Shown: piece after piece, positions 25,008-34,011 of the stretch | Layout of the letters: each line of letters begins with the position of its first letter | Position numbering within the stretch: the first letter of the stretch is position 1 | Assembly (NCBI RefSeq): GCF_000721105.1 | Contig: NZ_JOEV01000005.1 | Location: 248,001 to 312,000 of the forward strand | DNA from: Streptomyces cellulosae | GTDB taxonomy: Bacteria; Actinomycetota; Actinomycetes; Streptomycetales; Streptomycetaceae | DNA: 64,000 nt | Direction of reading: 5' to 3' | The notes under the pieces: model-generated | The model's input: only the letters and a program-made list of their open reading frames with translations | What the model was told of the DNA's origin: nothing | Databases searched by the model: none | Position numbers and translations under genes: made by a program

Positions 25008-26306
25008 TCAACCGCCTCCCGCCGCACCGCCCTTCGTCAAGCGCCGCTCCAGCGGCCGGACCGCCACGCTCGCCGTCAGCGCCAGGCAGCCCACGACCAC
25101 CCACGGCAGCACCCGGTCCACGCCGTACAGGACACCGAACAGGCCGGGCGTCACCATGTCCGCCGTCGCGAACGAGTACTGGAACGCCGCCAGATAGGTG
25201 CCTCGTGCCCCGGGCGGCGCCGCCTCGGCGGAGAGCGCGTTCGAGGCCGGCCCGTGCAGCATCTCCGCCGTCGCCCACAGCAGCATCACCAGCGCCAGGT
25301 AGCCGACGAGCAGCGGGCCGCGCGGCAGCAGCACGGCCAGGGCGGCGGCCACGCACCAGGCCGCCCACAACCGGCCGCCCCAGGCCATCGCGCCGCCCCG
25401 GGAGGTGCGCCGCCGGGAGCGGCGGGTGACCTCGGCCGTGCAGGTGGCCACGACCACCGTGGTGATCGTGAGGAAGGCGCCGACCGTCCAGCCCGGCGCG
25501 TGCAGCACGCGGATCACGTGGACCGGCATCGCCACGGCGAGGAAGACCGTGCAGATGTTGAACAGGACGTTCACGCCGATCAGGCCCAGATACGGCCGGT
25601 TGCGCAGCAACTGCCGTATCCCGTCCGGGGATCGGCCGTCAGGTTGGTTCGCCTGCCGCCGTGCACCGCGCACGAACAGTCCGACGGTGACCGCCGCGCA
25701 AACGAAGGAGATCGCGTCTGCCAACACCATTGCGTGGTAAGCCCGTTGTGAGGCCAGTCCGAGAAGCACGCCCGCGAGCACCGTGCCGGCGCCGGTGCCG
25801 GCCGCCCGGATCATGCCGGCCCGGGCGAACCACTGGTCCCTGGCCCGGCCGTCCGCCTGATCGGCGATCAGCGCGAACACCGAGGACCAGTACACCCGCA
25901 GACCCACGGCCTCGACCAGCGCCGCGAGGAACAGCGACACCGGACCGGCCACCCCCAGGTACAGGAAGAACCCGGCGGCCTGCAGCAACTGCCCCGCGAT
26001 CACCACGGACCGGGCCCCGACGCGGTCGACGATCCGCCCGACGAGCAGCGGCAGCGGGAGCGAGGAGGCCGCAGCGGCGGTCATCAGCAGGCCGACGTCG
26101 GTCTCCGACAGGCCGGTGACGGTGAGGAAGTACACCAGGGACAGCGGGAGACAGAGCCCGGTGCCGATGGCGTCGACGGCCAGCGCCATGGGCAGCGCCC
26201 AGGCGGCGCCGTCGCGGGCCCGCGGCCACCTCACGGTGTGCAGGGTGCGGACGACACGGCGCCGCTCGTTCGCACGGGGCGACCCTCTCCTTCTGTGCGG
26301 GGGCAT
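25008..26306 (-). CDS. MFS transporter
   Basis: This is a membrane protein of about 432 residues with 12 predicted helices in two halves. The loop between helices 2 and 3 reads GRIVDRVGARSVVIAG, matching the MFS signature. It resembles drug exporters of the actinobacterial DHA type. The start is uncertain: the ATG at 26306 is used, but a GTG 23 codons downstream would also precede the first helix. No regulator lies next to it; the hydrolase upstream of its 3' end has its own promoter. The substrate is unknown. Confidence 0.85.
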   Translation of the reverse strand: MPPHRRRGSPRANERRRVVRTLHTVRWPRARDGAAWALPMALAVDAIGTGLCLPLSLVYFLTVTGLSETDVGLLMTAAAASSLPLPLLVGRIVDRVGARSVVIAGQLLQAAGFFLYLGVAGPVSLFLAALVEAVGLRVYWSSVFALIADQADGRARDQWFARAGMIRAAGTGAGTVLAGVLLGLASQRAYHAMVLADAISFVCAAVTVGLFVRGARRQANQPDGRSPDGIRQLLRNRPYLGLIGVNVLFNICTVFLAVAMPVHVIRVLHAPGWTVGAFLTITTVVVATCTAEVTRRSRRRTSRGGAMAWGGRLWAAWCVAAALAVLLPRGPLLVGYLALVMLLWATAEMLHGPASNALSAEAAPPGARGTYLAAFQYSFATADMVTPGLFGVLYGVDRVLPWVVVGCLALTASVAVRPLERRLTKGGAAGGG

Positions 26307-26400
26307 CGGGATCCGGACCAGCCCGCGCCCCCTGCCGCAGGAGAACAGGTGTTCCGCAAGCCTCACGTTGTAACCGCCGACGTATGCCGACGTCAACGGT

Positions 26401-26432
26401 GCGGGGCGGTGGCCTTGGCCGCCCCCGCCCCG
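26401..26432 (-). terminator. GC-rich hairpin downstream of the YfhO-like gene
   Basis: GGCC pairs with GGCC across a TT loop and the stem extends through GGCGG/CCCCC-type flanks with one bulge. It lies 18 bases after the YfhO-like stop and ahead of the MFS gene. Confidence 0.45.
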
Positions 26433-26449
26433 TCAACGCCGCGGAGGAC

Positions 26450-29134
26450 TCATGGTGTTCGGGCCCCCGCGGCCGTCCGCCGTCGACGGACGGCGGCGAG
26501 CGTGCGGAGCAGCAGCAGTGTCACCAGCGACGCGGCCCCCACGGTCAGGCCCAGCCGCAGGCCCGGCGTATGGAACGTGCAGGTGACGCTGGTCGCCGAG
26601 GCGCCCAGGGGTACGGCGATGAGGCCGTAGTACTCCCGGGCGGGTGTGGCCCCCGCGTCTCCCGCGGCACAGCGCCAGCCGGCGATCCTGGGTGCCGCGA
26701 CGACGGCGGTGCCCGTGGTGCCGGCGGGGAGTCGGGCCCGGATCGTGCCGCCGGAGACGGTCACGTCGGTGGCGCCGGTGGTTTCGAGGTGCTCGACCGC
26801 GGTGTGCAGCCGGGTGGTGTCCAGGCAGCCGACCGCGCCGTCCGGGATGCTGCTCGGCTGGTGGGGAGACAACTCGATGGTCAGACGTCCGGACGCCGGG
26901 ACGGTGCCGAGCCGCGCCATGGCCGCGATCTTGGCGACGGGGTCGGACCGGAAACGCCCGGTCGGGCCATGGGCCGAGGCACCGGTGAGCCGTGCGCTGC
27001 CGGCGAAGTGCGGAGTCCACAGGTACACCTCGCGGCCTGCCGGGCACCGGGCCGTGATGGTGGGCTTGCGTACGGCGGTTCCCCGCCCGAGAGCACCGAT
27101 GCGTACGCCCGGCCGCTCGCCGCCGACGCGCTGCGGCGGCTTGCCGGTGCCGGTGCGTACCGTGAGACGGGGCACGGTGTAGACGCGGGTGCCCAGCAGC
27201 AGTTCCTGGTTGCGGTAGGGCGAGGGCCCGAACGCGGACACACGCGTGCGGGCGGTGGCGGCGGACGGTCGTACGGTGACCAGGGGCGGCACGTCCTGGC
27301 GGGACACGGTCACCCCGCTGCCGTCCTGCGGGAACCAGTTCTGGTGCGGGTCCGGCGGGGAGTGCACCCGCGCGCCGACGGAAAAGATCACGTCCGTGGC
27401 GGCGTTGTCCAGGCTCTGCAGGCTGCGGCCCCCCGAGGTCCAGCCGCCCCCGAGGGCGGTGAGGGTGCGGAAGAGGATGTCGGAGGTGTGACTGCTGTAG
27501 TACTGCGCTCCCTGACCGCCCACCAGCAGCGGGTCGTTGCCCACGGTCTGCTCGCGGCCCGGGTCGGTGCGGTAGCGGGGCCAGCCGTCGGCCTCGGCGA
27601 TCGCCTCCGCCTGCTGCTGCCGCCGGTCCCCCCAGGGCGCGTAGTCGTCCATGTGCGCCAGCCGCATCCGAGTGGTCACGGCGGCGGTGGCGGTGGTCTC
27701 ACCGAGTTGCGTGCCCACGAGCAGCAACACCGCGAGGACGGCCGGCGCCGCGCGCCGCCCGCTGCCGGTGGGACGGTTGACGCTCGTACGGGCGAGCAGG
27801 GCCAGTCCGCCCAGCGCGCCCGCGACGGCCGTCAGCAGGATCGGCCACACGAAGGGCCGTACCAGCTCACTCCGGCTCGCGTAGGCGGTGATCAGAGCAA
27901 GCACCGCGGTGGCCGCGCCCAGCGCGCGCCGGCCGGGTGGGCCGTAGGAGAGGGTGTGCCAGGCGGCGATCACCACGAGGGCGCACACCACGAACGTCTC
28001 ACGGTAGGAGCTGCCCTGCGGTGGGGTGAAGGCGTGCCACATCAACTGGGTGGGGGCCCACTGCATCGACAGTGTCACTGTCACCATGAGCACCGTCCAA
28101 CCGGTGCGCACCCGCCGGGGCGCTGCCCGGTGGAAGGGCAGGGCGAGGGCGAGCAATAGCGCCGTGGTGCCCACGTAGAGTGCGGGCGAACCGAAGCTGT
28201 ACGTCGTCGGCAGCAGGCGGGCCAGCAGGTCCTCGGTCGCCACCGGCGTGAAATCGGTGAATCTGCCTGGGGAGGCGTGCGTGGTCCCGAAGTACACGAC
28301 TGCCACCAGGGGCGCCGCGATGCCCATTCCCAGTGCCACGGTCAGGCCGCCACGTCCCGCCACCGCGAGAATGCGGCGGCGCGGCGGACCGGAAAGCACC
28401 AGATTGAGCAGCAGCACGAGAACGGCGGCGAGGGTGGCCATATAAGCCGTATAGAAATTGGCGATCCAGGCGGCCGCCACGACCACCACCCCGAGGACCG
28501 GACGCCGTGCGTTCAGCACCCATGCGCCGACCAGGCACAGCAGCGGAAGGGCGATCAGGCCGTCGAGCCACATCAGGTTGTAGACGGCGCTCGCCACGGT
28601 CCAGCCGCACAGGGCGTAGGAGGCGCCCAGCAGTCCCGCCGCCCACCAGCGGCCGGGGCGCAGAGTCAGCAGCAGCCGGGCCATGGCGGCGGCGGCACAC
28701 GCGATCTTCAGCACGGTGATGACATAGACGGCGAGATCGATCTCGTCCCGCGGAAACACCCCTACGAGCAAGGCGAACGGGCTGGTGAGGTACGTACCGA
28801 GGTCGGGCAGCATGCCGGCGCCGTACCCGGACTGCCAGTTGAGGAACAGTCCGCCGTCGGCCCGTCCGTGCAGGAGGTCCCACAAGTGCGCGTGGAAGGG
28901 CACGTACTGGTTGCCCAGGTCGTTGACGCTGCGGGTGTGCGGGCCGAAGGGGTAGCTGCGGGCCACGAGGTCGCCGGCGCACGACACGGTCACGCTGAGC
29001 AGCGCCGCGAACAGGGCGGCGGCCCGGCTGGGACGCGTCGGCCGCAGCAGACGAAGCCATCCTGAACGGTCGTCGGATCGGCCCGGGGGCGAACCGGCGT
29101 CCGTTGTCGGCCCAAACACCTCCGGCGCGGGCAT
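26450..29134 (-). CDS. YfhO-family large membrane protein
   Basis: This is a protein of about 894 residues. A cytoplasmic N-terminus with RPTRPSRAAALF leads into about 12 transmembrane helices (residues 40-480) containing motifs such as NDLGNQYVPFHAHLW and GYGAGMLPDLGTYLTSPF. A large extracytoplasmic part follows, then a final helix near 860 (LTVGAASLVTLLLLRTLAAV) and a basic tail. YfhO proteins are GT-C-like glycosyltransferase relatives that modify teichoic acids or other surface glycans. ATG 29134 has GAGGGG upstream; an ATG at 29197 adds 21 residues. The gene stands alone. Confidence 0.85.
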   Translation of the reverse strand: MPAPEVFGPTTDAGSPPGRSDDRSGWLRLLRPTRPSRAAALFAALLSVTVSCAGDLVARSYPFGPHTRSVNDLGNQYVPFHAHLWDLLHGRADGGLFLNWQSGYGAGMLPDLGTYLTSPFALLVGVFPRDEIDLAVYVITVLKIACAAAAMARLLLTLRPGRWWAAGLLGASYALCGWTVASAVYNLMWLDGLIALPLLCLVGAWVLNARRPVLGVVVVAAAWIANFYTAYMATLAAVLVLLLNLVLSGPPRRRILAVAGRGGLTVALGMGIAAPLVAVVYFGTTHASPGRFTDFTPVATEDLLARLLPTTYSFGSPALYVGTTALLLALALPFHRAAPRRVRTGWTVLMVTVTLSMQWAPTQLMWHAFTPPQGSSYRETFVVCALVVIAAWHTLSYGPPGRRALGAATAVLALITAYASRSELVRPFVWPILLTAVAGALGGLALLARTSVNRPTGSGRRAAPAVLAVLLLVGTQLGETTATAAVTTRMRLAHMDDYAPWGDRRQQQAEAIAEADGWPRYRTDPGREQTVGNDPLLVGGQGAQYYSSHTSDILFRTLTALGGGWTSGGRSLQSLDNAATDVIFSVGARVHSPPDPHQNWFPQDGSGVTVSRQDVPPLVTVRPSAATARTRVSAFGPSPYRNQELLLGTRVYTVPRLTVRTGTGKPPQRVGGERPGVRIGALGRGTAVRKPTITARCPAGREVYLWTPHFAGSARLTGASAHGPTGRFRSDPVAKIAAMARLGTVPASGRLTIELSPHQPSSIPDGAVGCLDTTRLHTAVEHLETTGATDVTVSGGTIRARLPAGTTGTAVVAAPRIAGWRCAAGDAGATPAREYYGLIAVPLGASATSVTCTFHTPGLRLGLTVGAASLVTLLLLRTLAAVRRRRTAAGARTP

Positions 29135-29774
29135 GAAGGGCCCCTCATCGCCTAAGCCGACATCGGTCTTCAACTCCGAACGGGCTGCCGGTCTCATCCC
29201 CAGCCCCCGTCCGCTCGCCGCTGTGCGCTCCGGTGCGCGACAACGCCGTGAGCCACGGCCCCGCGCAAGTGCAGACAATCCATAGGTGACAGTGCCCTCA
29301 GAAAATCCGGGACGCATGGCGTCCCGACCGGGGATTTCAGACCCCGCGCGTCGTCAATTCGCCGAATTAGACCGGTGCTGTTGCCAGTTGGTTGTGCCAC
29401 CGACGGAAAAAGACAGAGTTATTTTCGAATCCGGCCGACCTCTGCACGAATACAGTTACCATCAAGGAAACACAAGATGTCCGGTACGTCATTGGTAAGT
29501 TAAGGGTGTACCCCTTCAACTTCCTTCAATGAACTGACTCATGGCTCGCGGAGCCCGCTCCTCCGTGGCCCGGCTGCCCTCACACGCAGGCACACTGACG
29601 GGTGACTCGGGCTGCGCGGATGGGACACCCCGCATCCGGTTGTCCGTACTATCGCTACGGTTAATGCTCCATGTACTGCGGGTGCTACCGACTCCGGGCG
29701 ACCGTCCGGGACAGCGTCCGCGTGCAGTCGGGTCCTTCCACTGCGGCCCGCACCGAGGAAAGGTTGTGCATCGC
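29135..29774. other. Intergenic region between divergent genes, with AT-richer centre
   Basis: This 640-base stretch separates the YfhO-like gene and the DNA-binding protein gene, which point away from each other. About 29390-29530 is visibly richer in A and T than any other part of the window. It contains an 8-codon ATG frame (starting 29478, MSGTSLVS) behind AAGGA. TTGTCC (29639-29644) and TAATGC (29661-29666), 16 bases apart, could be a promoter for the rightward gene. No tRNA or larger gene is visible. Confidence 0.5.
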
Positions 29775-30464
29775 ATGTCCGAGACCACCTCCCCCACCGA
29801 ACTGACCTCGCAGTACACCGCTCAGGTCAGCGCCGACCTCGAACGCAACACCAAGGAGCAGGAACGGATCGGCGCTGAAATCGCCGCCCTGCAGGAGCAG
29901 TTGACCGCTCTGCAGCGCGACCACCAGGTGCTGGTCGGCATCCAGCAGGTTATCGACACCGCACCGCCGTCCGCCCGGTCCGAGCCCGCGGCGGCAGCCG
30001 ACAACGCCGCCGTGCCCGCGCCGCGCACGGAGACGGCCACCACCCCGGGCACCGGAACACGGAAGCGGACGAAGGCGAAGAAGACCGGCTCGGCCGCACG
30101 TCGCAGCCCGGCCAAGAAGCCCGCCACCGCACCGCCTGCGGCCAAGAAGCCCACCACCGCGCCCTCCGCGGCCAAGAGCGACACCGCGAAGACCAAGCAG
30201 ACGAAGCTGGTCGACCTGGTCCGCGGTCACCTCGCCGAGCAGAGCGAACCGCGCTCGGCGGCCGAGATCGCCACGGCCCTCGGCCAGGCCCATCCCGACC
30301 GCAGCATCAAGACCACCGTCATTCGCACCACCCTCGAAGGGCTCGTCGCCCGCACCCAGGCACAGCGCACCAAGCAGGGAAGCTCCGTCTACTACACGGC
30401 CCCCGAGACGCCCGAGAAGGCCACCTCGAAGCAGACGGAGGAGGCCGCGTCCGCCGAGGCGTGA
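29775..30464 (+). CDS. DNA-binding protein: coiled coil, Lys/Ala-rich linker, winged helix
   Basis: This is a 229-residue protein in three parts. Residues 1-70 form a coiled coil (QVSADLERNTKEQERIGAEI, ending near VLVGIQQVID). Residues 71-150 are disordered, with repeated AAKK/PAKKP segments like histone H1 tails. Residues 150-215 form a winged helix (LVDLVRGHLAEQSEPRSAAE, then SIKTTVIRTTLEGLVARTQA and GSSVYYTAPE). It probably multimerises and binds DNA as a nucleoid-associated or gene regulator protein. ATG 29775 is used; GTG 29766 is an alternative closer to GAGGAAAGG. I do not know a named family. Confidence 0.75.
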   Translation: MSETTSPTELTSQYTAQVSADLERNTKEQERIGAEIAALQEQLTALQRDHQVLVGIQQVIDTAPPSARSEPAAAADNAAVPAPRTETATTPGTGTRKRTKAKKTGSAARRSPAKKPATAPPAAKKPTTAPSAAKSDTAKTKQTKLVDLVRGHLAEQSEPRSAAEIATALGQAHPDRSIKTTVIRTTLEGLVARTQAQRTKQGSSVYYTAPETPEKATSKQTEEAASAEA

Positions 30465-30498
30465 CCCTCCCCCGACGAAGGCGTCGACAGGGGCCTCG

Positions 30499-33400
30499 TC
30501 AGTCGCGGTCCAGTACGGCGGCGACGCGGCGCCTGAAGCGCAGGGTGACCGGGCCGAGCAGGCCGGAGGGCAGGGGCTTGTTGCGTTCGTTGGACAGGGT
30601 GTTGGCGACGCGCACCGACAGTTGGTTGCGTCCGGGCTCCAGCAGGTCGGTGACGTCCGTGACGAACGGCGCCCACAGCAGCGGGTCGAGTGCCGTGCCG
30701 TTGACGGTCACGCACGCCACGTCCCGCACTTCCCCGAGGTCGAGCAGGACGCGTCGGCCGTCGTCGAGGTGGATCCGGTCCACGTCGAACTCCTTGGTGT
30801 AGGTGCCGCTGCCGGAGAACAGCGGGGCGTACGCGGTCCAGCTGCCGAGCGGACCGGTGACCGGGGTGTCCCCTTCGCGCTCCAGGGTGAGGGTCCAGTC
30901 GCCGGTGACGGGGACCGGGGTGAGCGGGTCGTCGACACGGACCGTGCCTCGGTAGGTGCGGCCGGCATCGGTGCCGGTGAGCCGGTGGCTGCCGGGAGAC
31001 CCGGTCTCGACGGTGGCGCGCAGGACGCGGCCGTGGCGTTCGACGGAGAGGACGTCGAACGTGCCGGCGTCCGTCAGGTGGGGTGGGACCGGTGCGTCCC
31101 GGCGCACGACGACGATCCGGGTCTCGTACGGCGCGAAGGTGAGCGGCACACGCAGGCCCCGCTTGCTCGTCCGGTGGACAGGTGCCGGCGCGGTCTCACC
31201 GGTCGTCGGGTTCCACAGCTCCGGGGCGCCCTCGGCGGGCAGGACCGCCGTGGTCTCGACGGCCGCGGCACTCTCGTTGTTGAACAGGAAGGCGGTGTCC
31301 TCGCCCCGGGTGACCCGCAGGGCCCGGATCGTCTCCCGGGCGGGTTCGAGGACGGCCGCCGCGGCCCCGGCCTCGTGGGCGGCCGCGCCCAGGGCCGCTG
31401 TGTCGGCGACGCGTACCGCCTCTCCCCGGCCGAGCGGGCGGCTGCCGGGGGCGGTGTCGCCGAACAGGTCGTGCAGGGCGCGGCTCAGGGAGCGGTCGTT
31501 GCCGTCGGCCTCGTCGGCGGGCAGCGCGCCCACGGCGACGACGGTCCCGCCGGCCCGGACGAACGCGTCCAGGACACGGACGGTCGCCGTGTCCAGGGTG
31601 GGGGTGAGCGGCAGGACGACGAGGTCGTAGCGGGCGGCGCCGACACTGAGGCGGCCCGACCGTACGCGGGCGTGGGCCAGCAGGTCCGGGTCGCCGGTCA
31701 GGGCCCCCTCGTGCAGAAGGTCGAAGTCGACCTGGGCACGTTCCAGCGCGTAGGCGGCGTCGGCGAGCGCGCTGTCGATCTCGCCCTGCCGGGCGGTGCC
31801 GGTCCACTGTTCGGCGGCCCGCTGGGGCTGGAGGAGCGCGGTGCGGGCGGCGGACGTGCCGCGCCCGGCCTCCATGACCCGGCCGATCCACTCGGCGAGC
31901 GGGCGCATGGACCACCACCACGGCGCCCGGGGACCGAACGGCGGCGGGAAGTAGACGACGGCCTCGTCGGTCCACAGTGCGTGCAGGACGGTCAGGTTGA
32001 CCCCGCGCGCGGCCTGCGCGCCGACGGTCGCGTGCACGAAGCCGGGTGTCACCTGCCAGCCCATGTTGCCGAACATCTCCATCAACGCCCGCTCCCGGCC
32101 CATCTGGTGGGCGACCGAGACCGGGTTGCGGGGCAGCATGGTCTGCTGCCCGGCCACGTACTCGGCGGTGATGATGTCGCCGCCCGGGACCTGTGCCCAC
32201 TGATGGACCTTGTGCAAATCTCCGGTGGTGGGGATCCGTTTGGTGGGCGCCGCCTCGTCGTAGAGCGGGTTGGTGATGAGGGCGACGCCCCGCTCCTCGC
32301 ACCAGCGGGCCTGTGCGCGGAAATAGCGGGCGAAGCGGTTGGAGACGGCCTGCCAGTAACGGCCGCGGGCGATACGGCCGGTGCGGCCCAGGTCGTCGTA
32401 GGCGCTGGCGTAGGCCACGCCGGGCTCGACGTCCACCGCGCGCAACGCCGCGTCGAGCGTGGGCGACCAGGGCAGCCGCTTGAAGTGGGCCTCCGCGGAG
32501 GCGAAGAACGGCTCGTCGTCCCAGAAGCCGGGGACGACGGTGCCGAAGTAGCGGCCAAAACGGCGGTGGTACTCGCCGGGGACGATGTCGAGGAACAGCC
32601 GCACCGGCTCGTCGTCGAGCAGGTCCACGTAGCTGCGGCTGTAACCCTGCGTGTCGTCGATCAGCGGGACGCCGCCGAACAGGTCGATCTGCCAACGGCC
32701 CGCGGGGACCTGCCAGATGCCGTCCGCGGTGAGCTGTGCCGTCAGGTCGACGACGTCGGCCGCGTCCGTGGAGCCGGCCGGGCGGGCCGCCGCGGCGACG
32801 GCCCGGACGCCGAGGGACGCCCGCTCGGGGAAGTCGCCCGCGGTGGCGGCGTCGACGAAGGTCGTCGAGTACAGCGTGGTGCCGTCGGCGGCGGTGACGG
32901 TGAGGCTGTCCCACAGGCCGCGTTCGTCGCCGACCGCGCGCACCCCGACACCGCCGGCCGGGTACTGCTCGTCGGCGACGGTTCCCTTGTCGCGGCCGTC
33001 GAGGGTGACCGAGAGGCCGCCGCCGCGAACGGTGACGGCGAGGGTGTGGTACTTGGTCTTGTTGAAGCCGTCGGTGCGGGTGCTGCGCAGCAGTTGCACG
33101 GGGTCGGCGTCGCGGGCCAGGCGCTGCACGGTGACGACGCCGGTCTGGTCGAAGGCGACCGCGTAGCCGTCGAGGGCGTCCGCGGAAGCACGCACCACGA
33201 GCCCGGCGGCGGTGTGGTCCGCCTTGGCGCTCGCGGTGACGGTGAGGTCGCGCCAGCCCTCACCGCCGCGCAGCACGGTGGCTCCGCCGAGGACCGCGGC
33301 GTCGGCGACCAGGTGTCCTGCCTCCACGCCCACTCCGGTGCTGCGTCGCAGATCGGCCCGGACCGGGCCCTCGACGACCGTGGTGGAACGCCACAGCGCT

Positions 33401-33927
33401 TTGAGCCGGAGGTCCGGGCGAGGCTGGTAGGTGCGGGAACCGACCGTGCCGCCCTTGACGATGTACTCGCCGGCCCGGCCGCTGGGGAAGTGGTCGTCGT
33501 TGAACAACCAGACGCGCATACCGGTGCGGTCGGCGGTGCGCAGCACGTGCCCGACGATGTCGAACCATTCCTCGCTGAAGAACACGGGCCGCATCGCGTC
33601 GTTGTCGAAGGAGAAGAGGATCACCTCGTACATGCCCTTGTCCCGCAGGTCAGCGAGTTGCCGGTCGACGAGTTCGGGGGTGACGGGGCCGTTCCAGTAC
33701 CAGTAGACGGTGGGGCGGCCGTCCTTGGGCGGGTCGGTGAAGCGCCGGGTGGTGAAGGCGGCGGGGGCGGTGTCCGGTGCGAAGCCCCCGGGCGCGGCGG
33801 AGGCTGCCGGTACGGCGAGGCCGAGGCCGGGCAGGCCCGCGGCGACCGCGGTGCCCACGCCGGCCGCGGCGACGAACCCGCGTCTGGACAGGGGGCCTTC
33901 GGGAGCGGCGGGGGTGGTGTCGGACAT
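30499..33927 (-). CDS. Secreted GH106-like glycoside hydrolase (alpha-L-rhamnosidase type)
   Basis: This is a 1142-residue exported enzyme. The Tat signal is LSRRGFVAAAGVGTAVAAG, with cleavage near ASA. The catalytic part starts GRPTVYWYWNGPVTPELVDR and contains MYEVILFSFDND and MRVWLFNDDHFPSGRAG, typical of GH106 and relatives. A C-terminal jelly-roll domain (VLLDLGEVRDVACVTVNGTA near residue 1065) probably binds sugar. The ATG at 33927 follows AGGAG. The family removes alpha-L-rhamnose from pectic side chains and glycosides. It is the last gene of the leftward pair with GH127. Confidence 0.8.
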   Translation of the reverse strand: MSDTTPAAPEGPLSRRGFVAAAGVGTAVAAGLPGLGLAVPAASAAPGGFAPDTAPAAFTTRRFTDPPKDGRPTVYWYWNGPVTPELVDRQLADLRDKGMYEVILFSFDNDAMRPVFFSEEWFDIVGHVLRTADRTGMRVWLFNDDHFPSGRAGEYIVKGGTVGSRTYQPRPDLRLKALWRSTTVVEGPVRADLRRSTGVGVEAGHLVADAAVLGGATVLRGGEGWRDLTVTASAKADHTAAGLVVRASADALDGYAVAFDQTGVVTVQRLARDADPVQLLRSTRTDGFNKTKYHTLAVTVRGGGLSVTLDGRDKGTVADEQYPAGGVGVRAVGDERGLWDSLTVTAADGTTLYSTTFVDAATAGDFPERASLGVRAVAAAARPAGSTDAADVVDLTAQLTADGIWQVPAGRWQIDLFGGVPLIDDTQGYSRSYVDLLDDEPVRLFLDIVPGEYHRRFGRYFGTVVPGFWDDEPFFASAEAHFKRLPWSPTLDAALRAVDVEPGVAYASAYDDLGRTGRIARGRYWQAVSNRFARYFRAQARWCEERGVALITNPLYDEAAPTKRIPTTGDLHKVHQWAQVPGGDIITAEYVAGQQTMLPRNPVSVAHQMGRERALMEMFGNMGWQVTPGFVHATVGAQAARGVNLTVLHALWTDEAVVYFPPPFGPRAPWWWSMRPLAEWIGRVMEAGRGTSAARTALLQPQRAAEQWTGTARQGEIDSALADAAYALERAQVDFDLLHEGALTGDPDLLAHARVRSGRLSVGAARYDLVVLPLTPTLDTATVRVLDAFVRAGGTVVAVGALPADEADGNDRSLSRALHDLFGDTAPGSRPLGRGEAVRVADTAALGAAAHEAGAAAAVLEPARETIRALRVTRGEDTAFLFNNESAAAVETTAVLPAEGAPELWNPTTGETAPAPVHRTSKRGLRVPLTFAPYETRIVVVRRDAPVPPHLTDAGTFDVLSVERHGRVLRATVETGSPGSHRLTGTDAGRTYRGTVRVDDPLTPVPVTGDWTLTLEREGDTPVTGPLGSWTAYAPLFSGSGTYTKEFDVDRIHLDDGRRVLLDLGEVRDVACVTVNGTALDPLLWAPFVTDVTDLLEPGRNQLSVRVANTLSNERNKPLPSGLLGPVTLRFRRRVAAVLDRD

Positions 33928-34011
33928 GCGTGGACTCCTGCGGGGGATGCGGCGTGCGGGCGCGGCCGGTGACGGAAAGGGAGAGACAAGGAGAGGGGAC
34001 CGGAGAGCAGT

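Noticed and set aside
29478..29504. Eight-codon upstream frame MSGTSLVS as a leader peptide
   Set aside because: It is too short to judge, lies about 270 bases from the next gene, and there is no attenuator-like structure near it.
30622..33972. Open frame of about 1100 codons on the plus strand
   Set aside because: It is the antisense shadow of the GH106 gene and shows no recognisable domain or plausible start.
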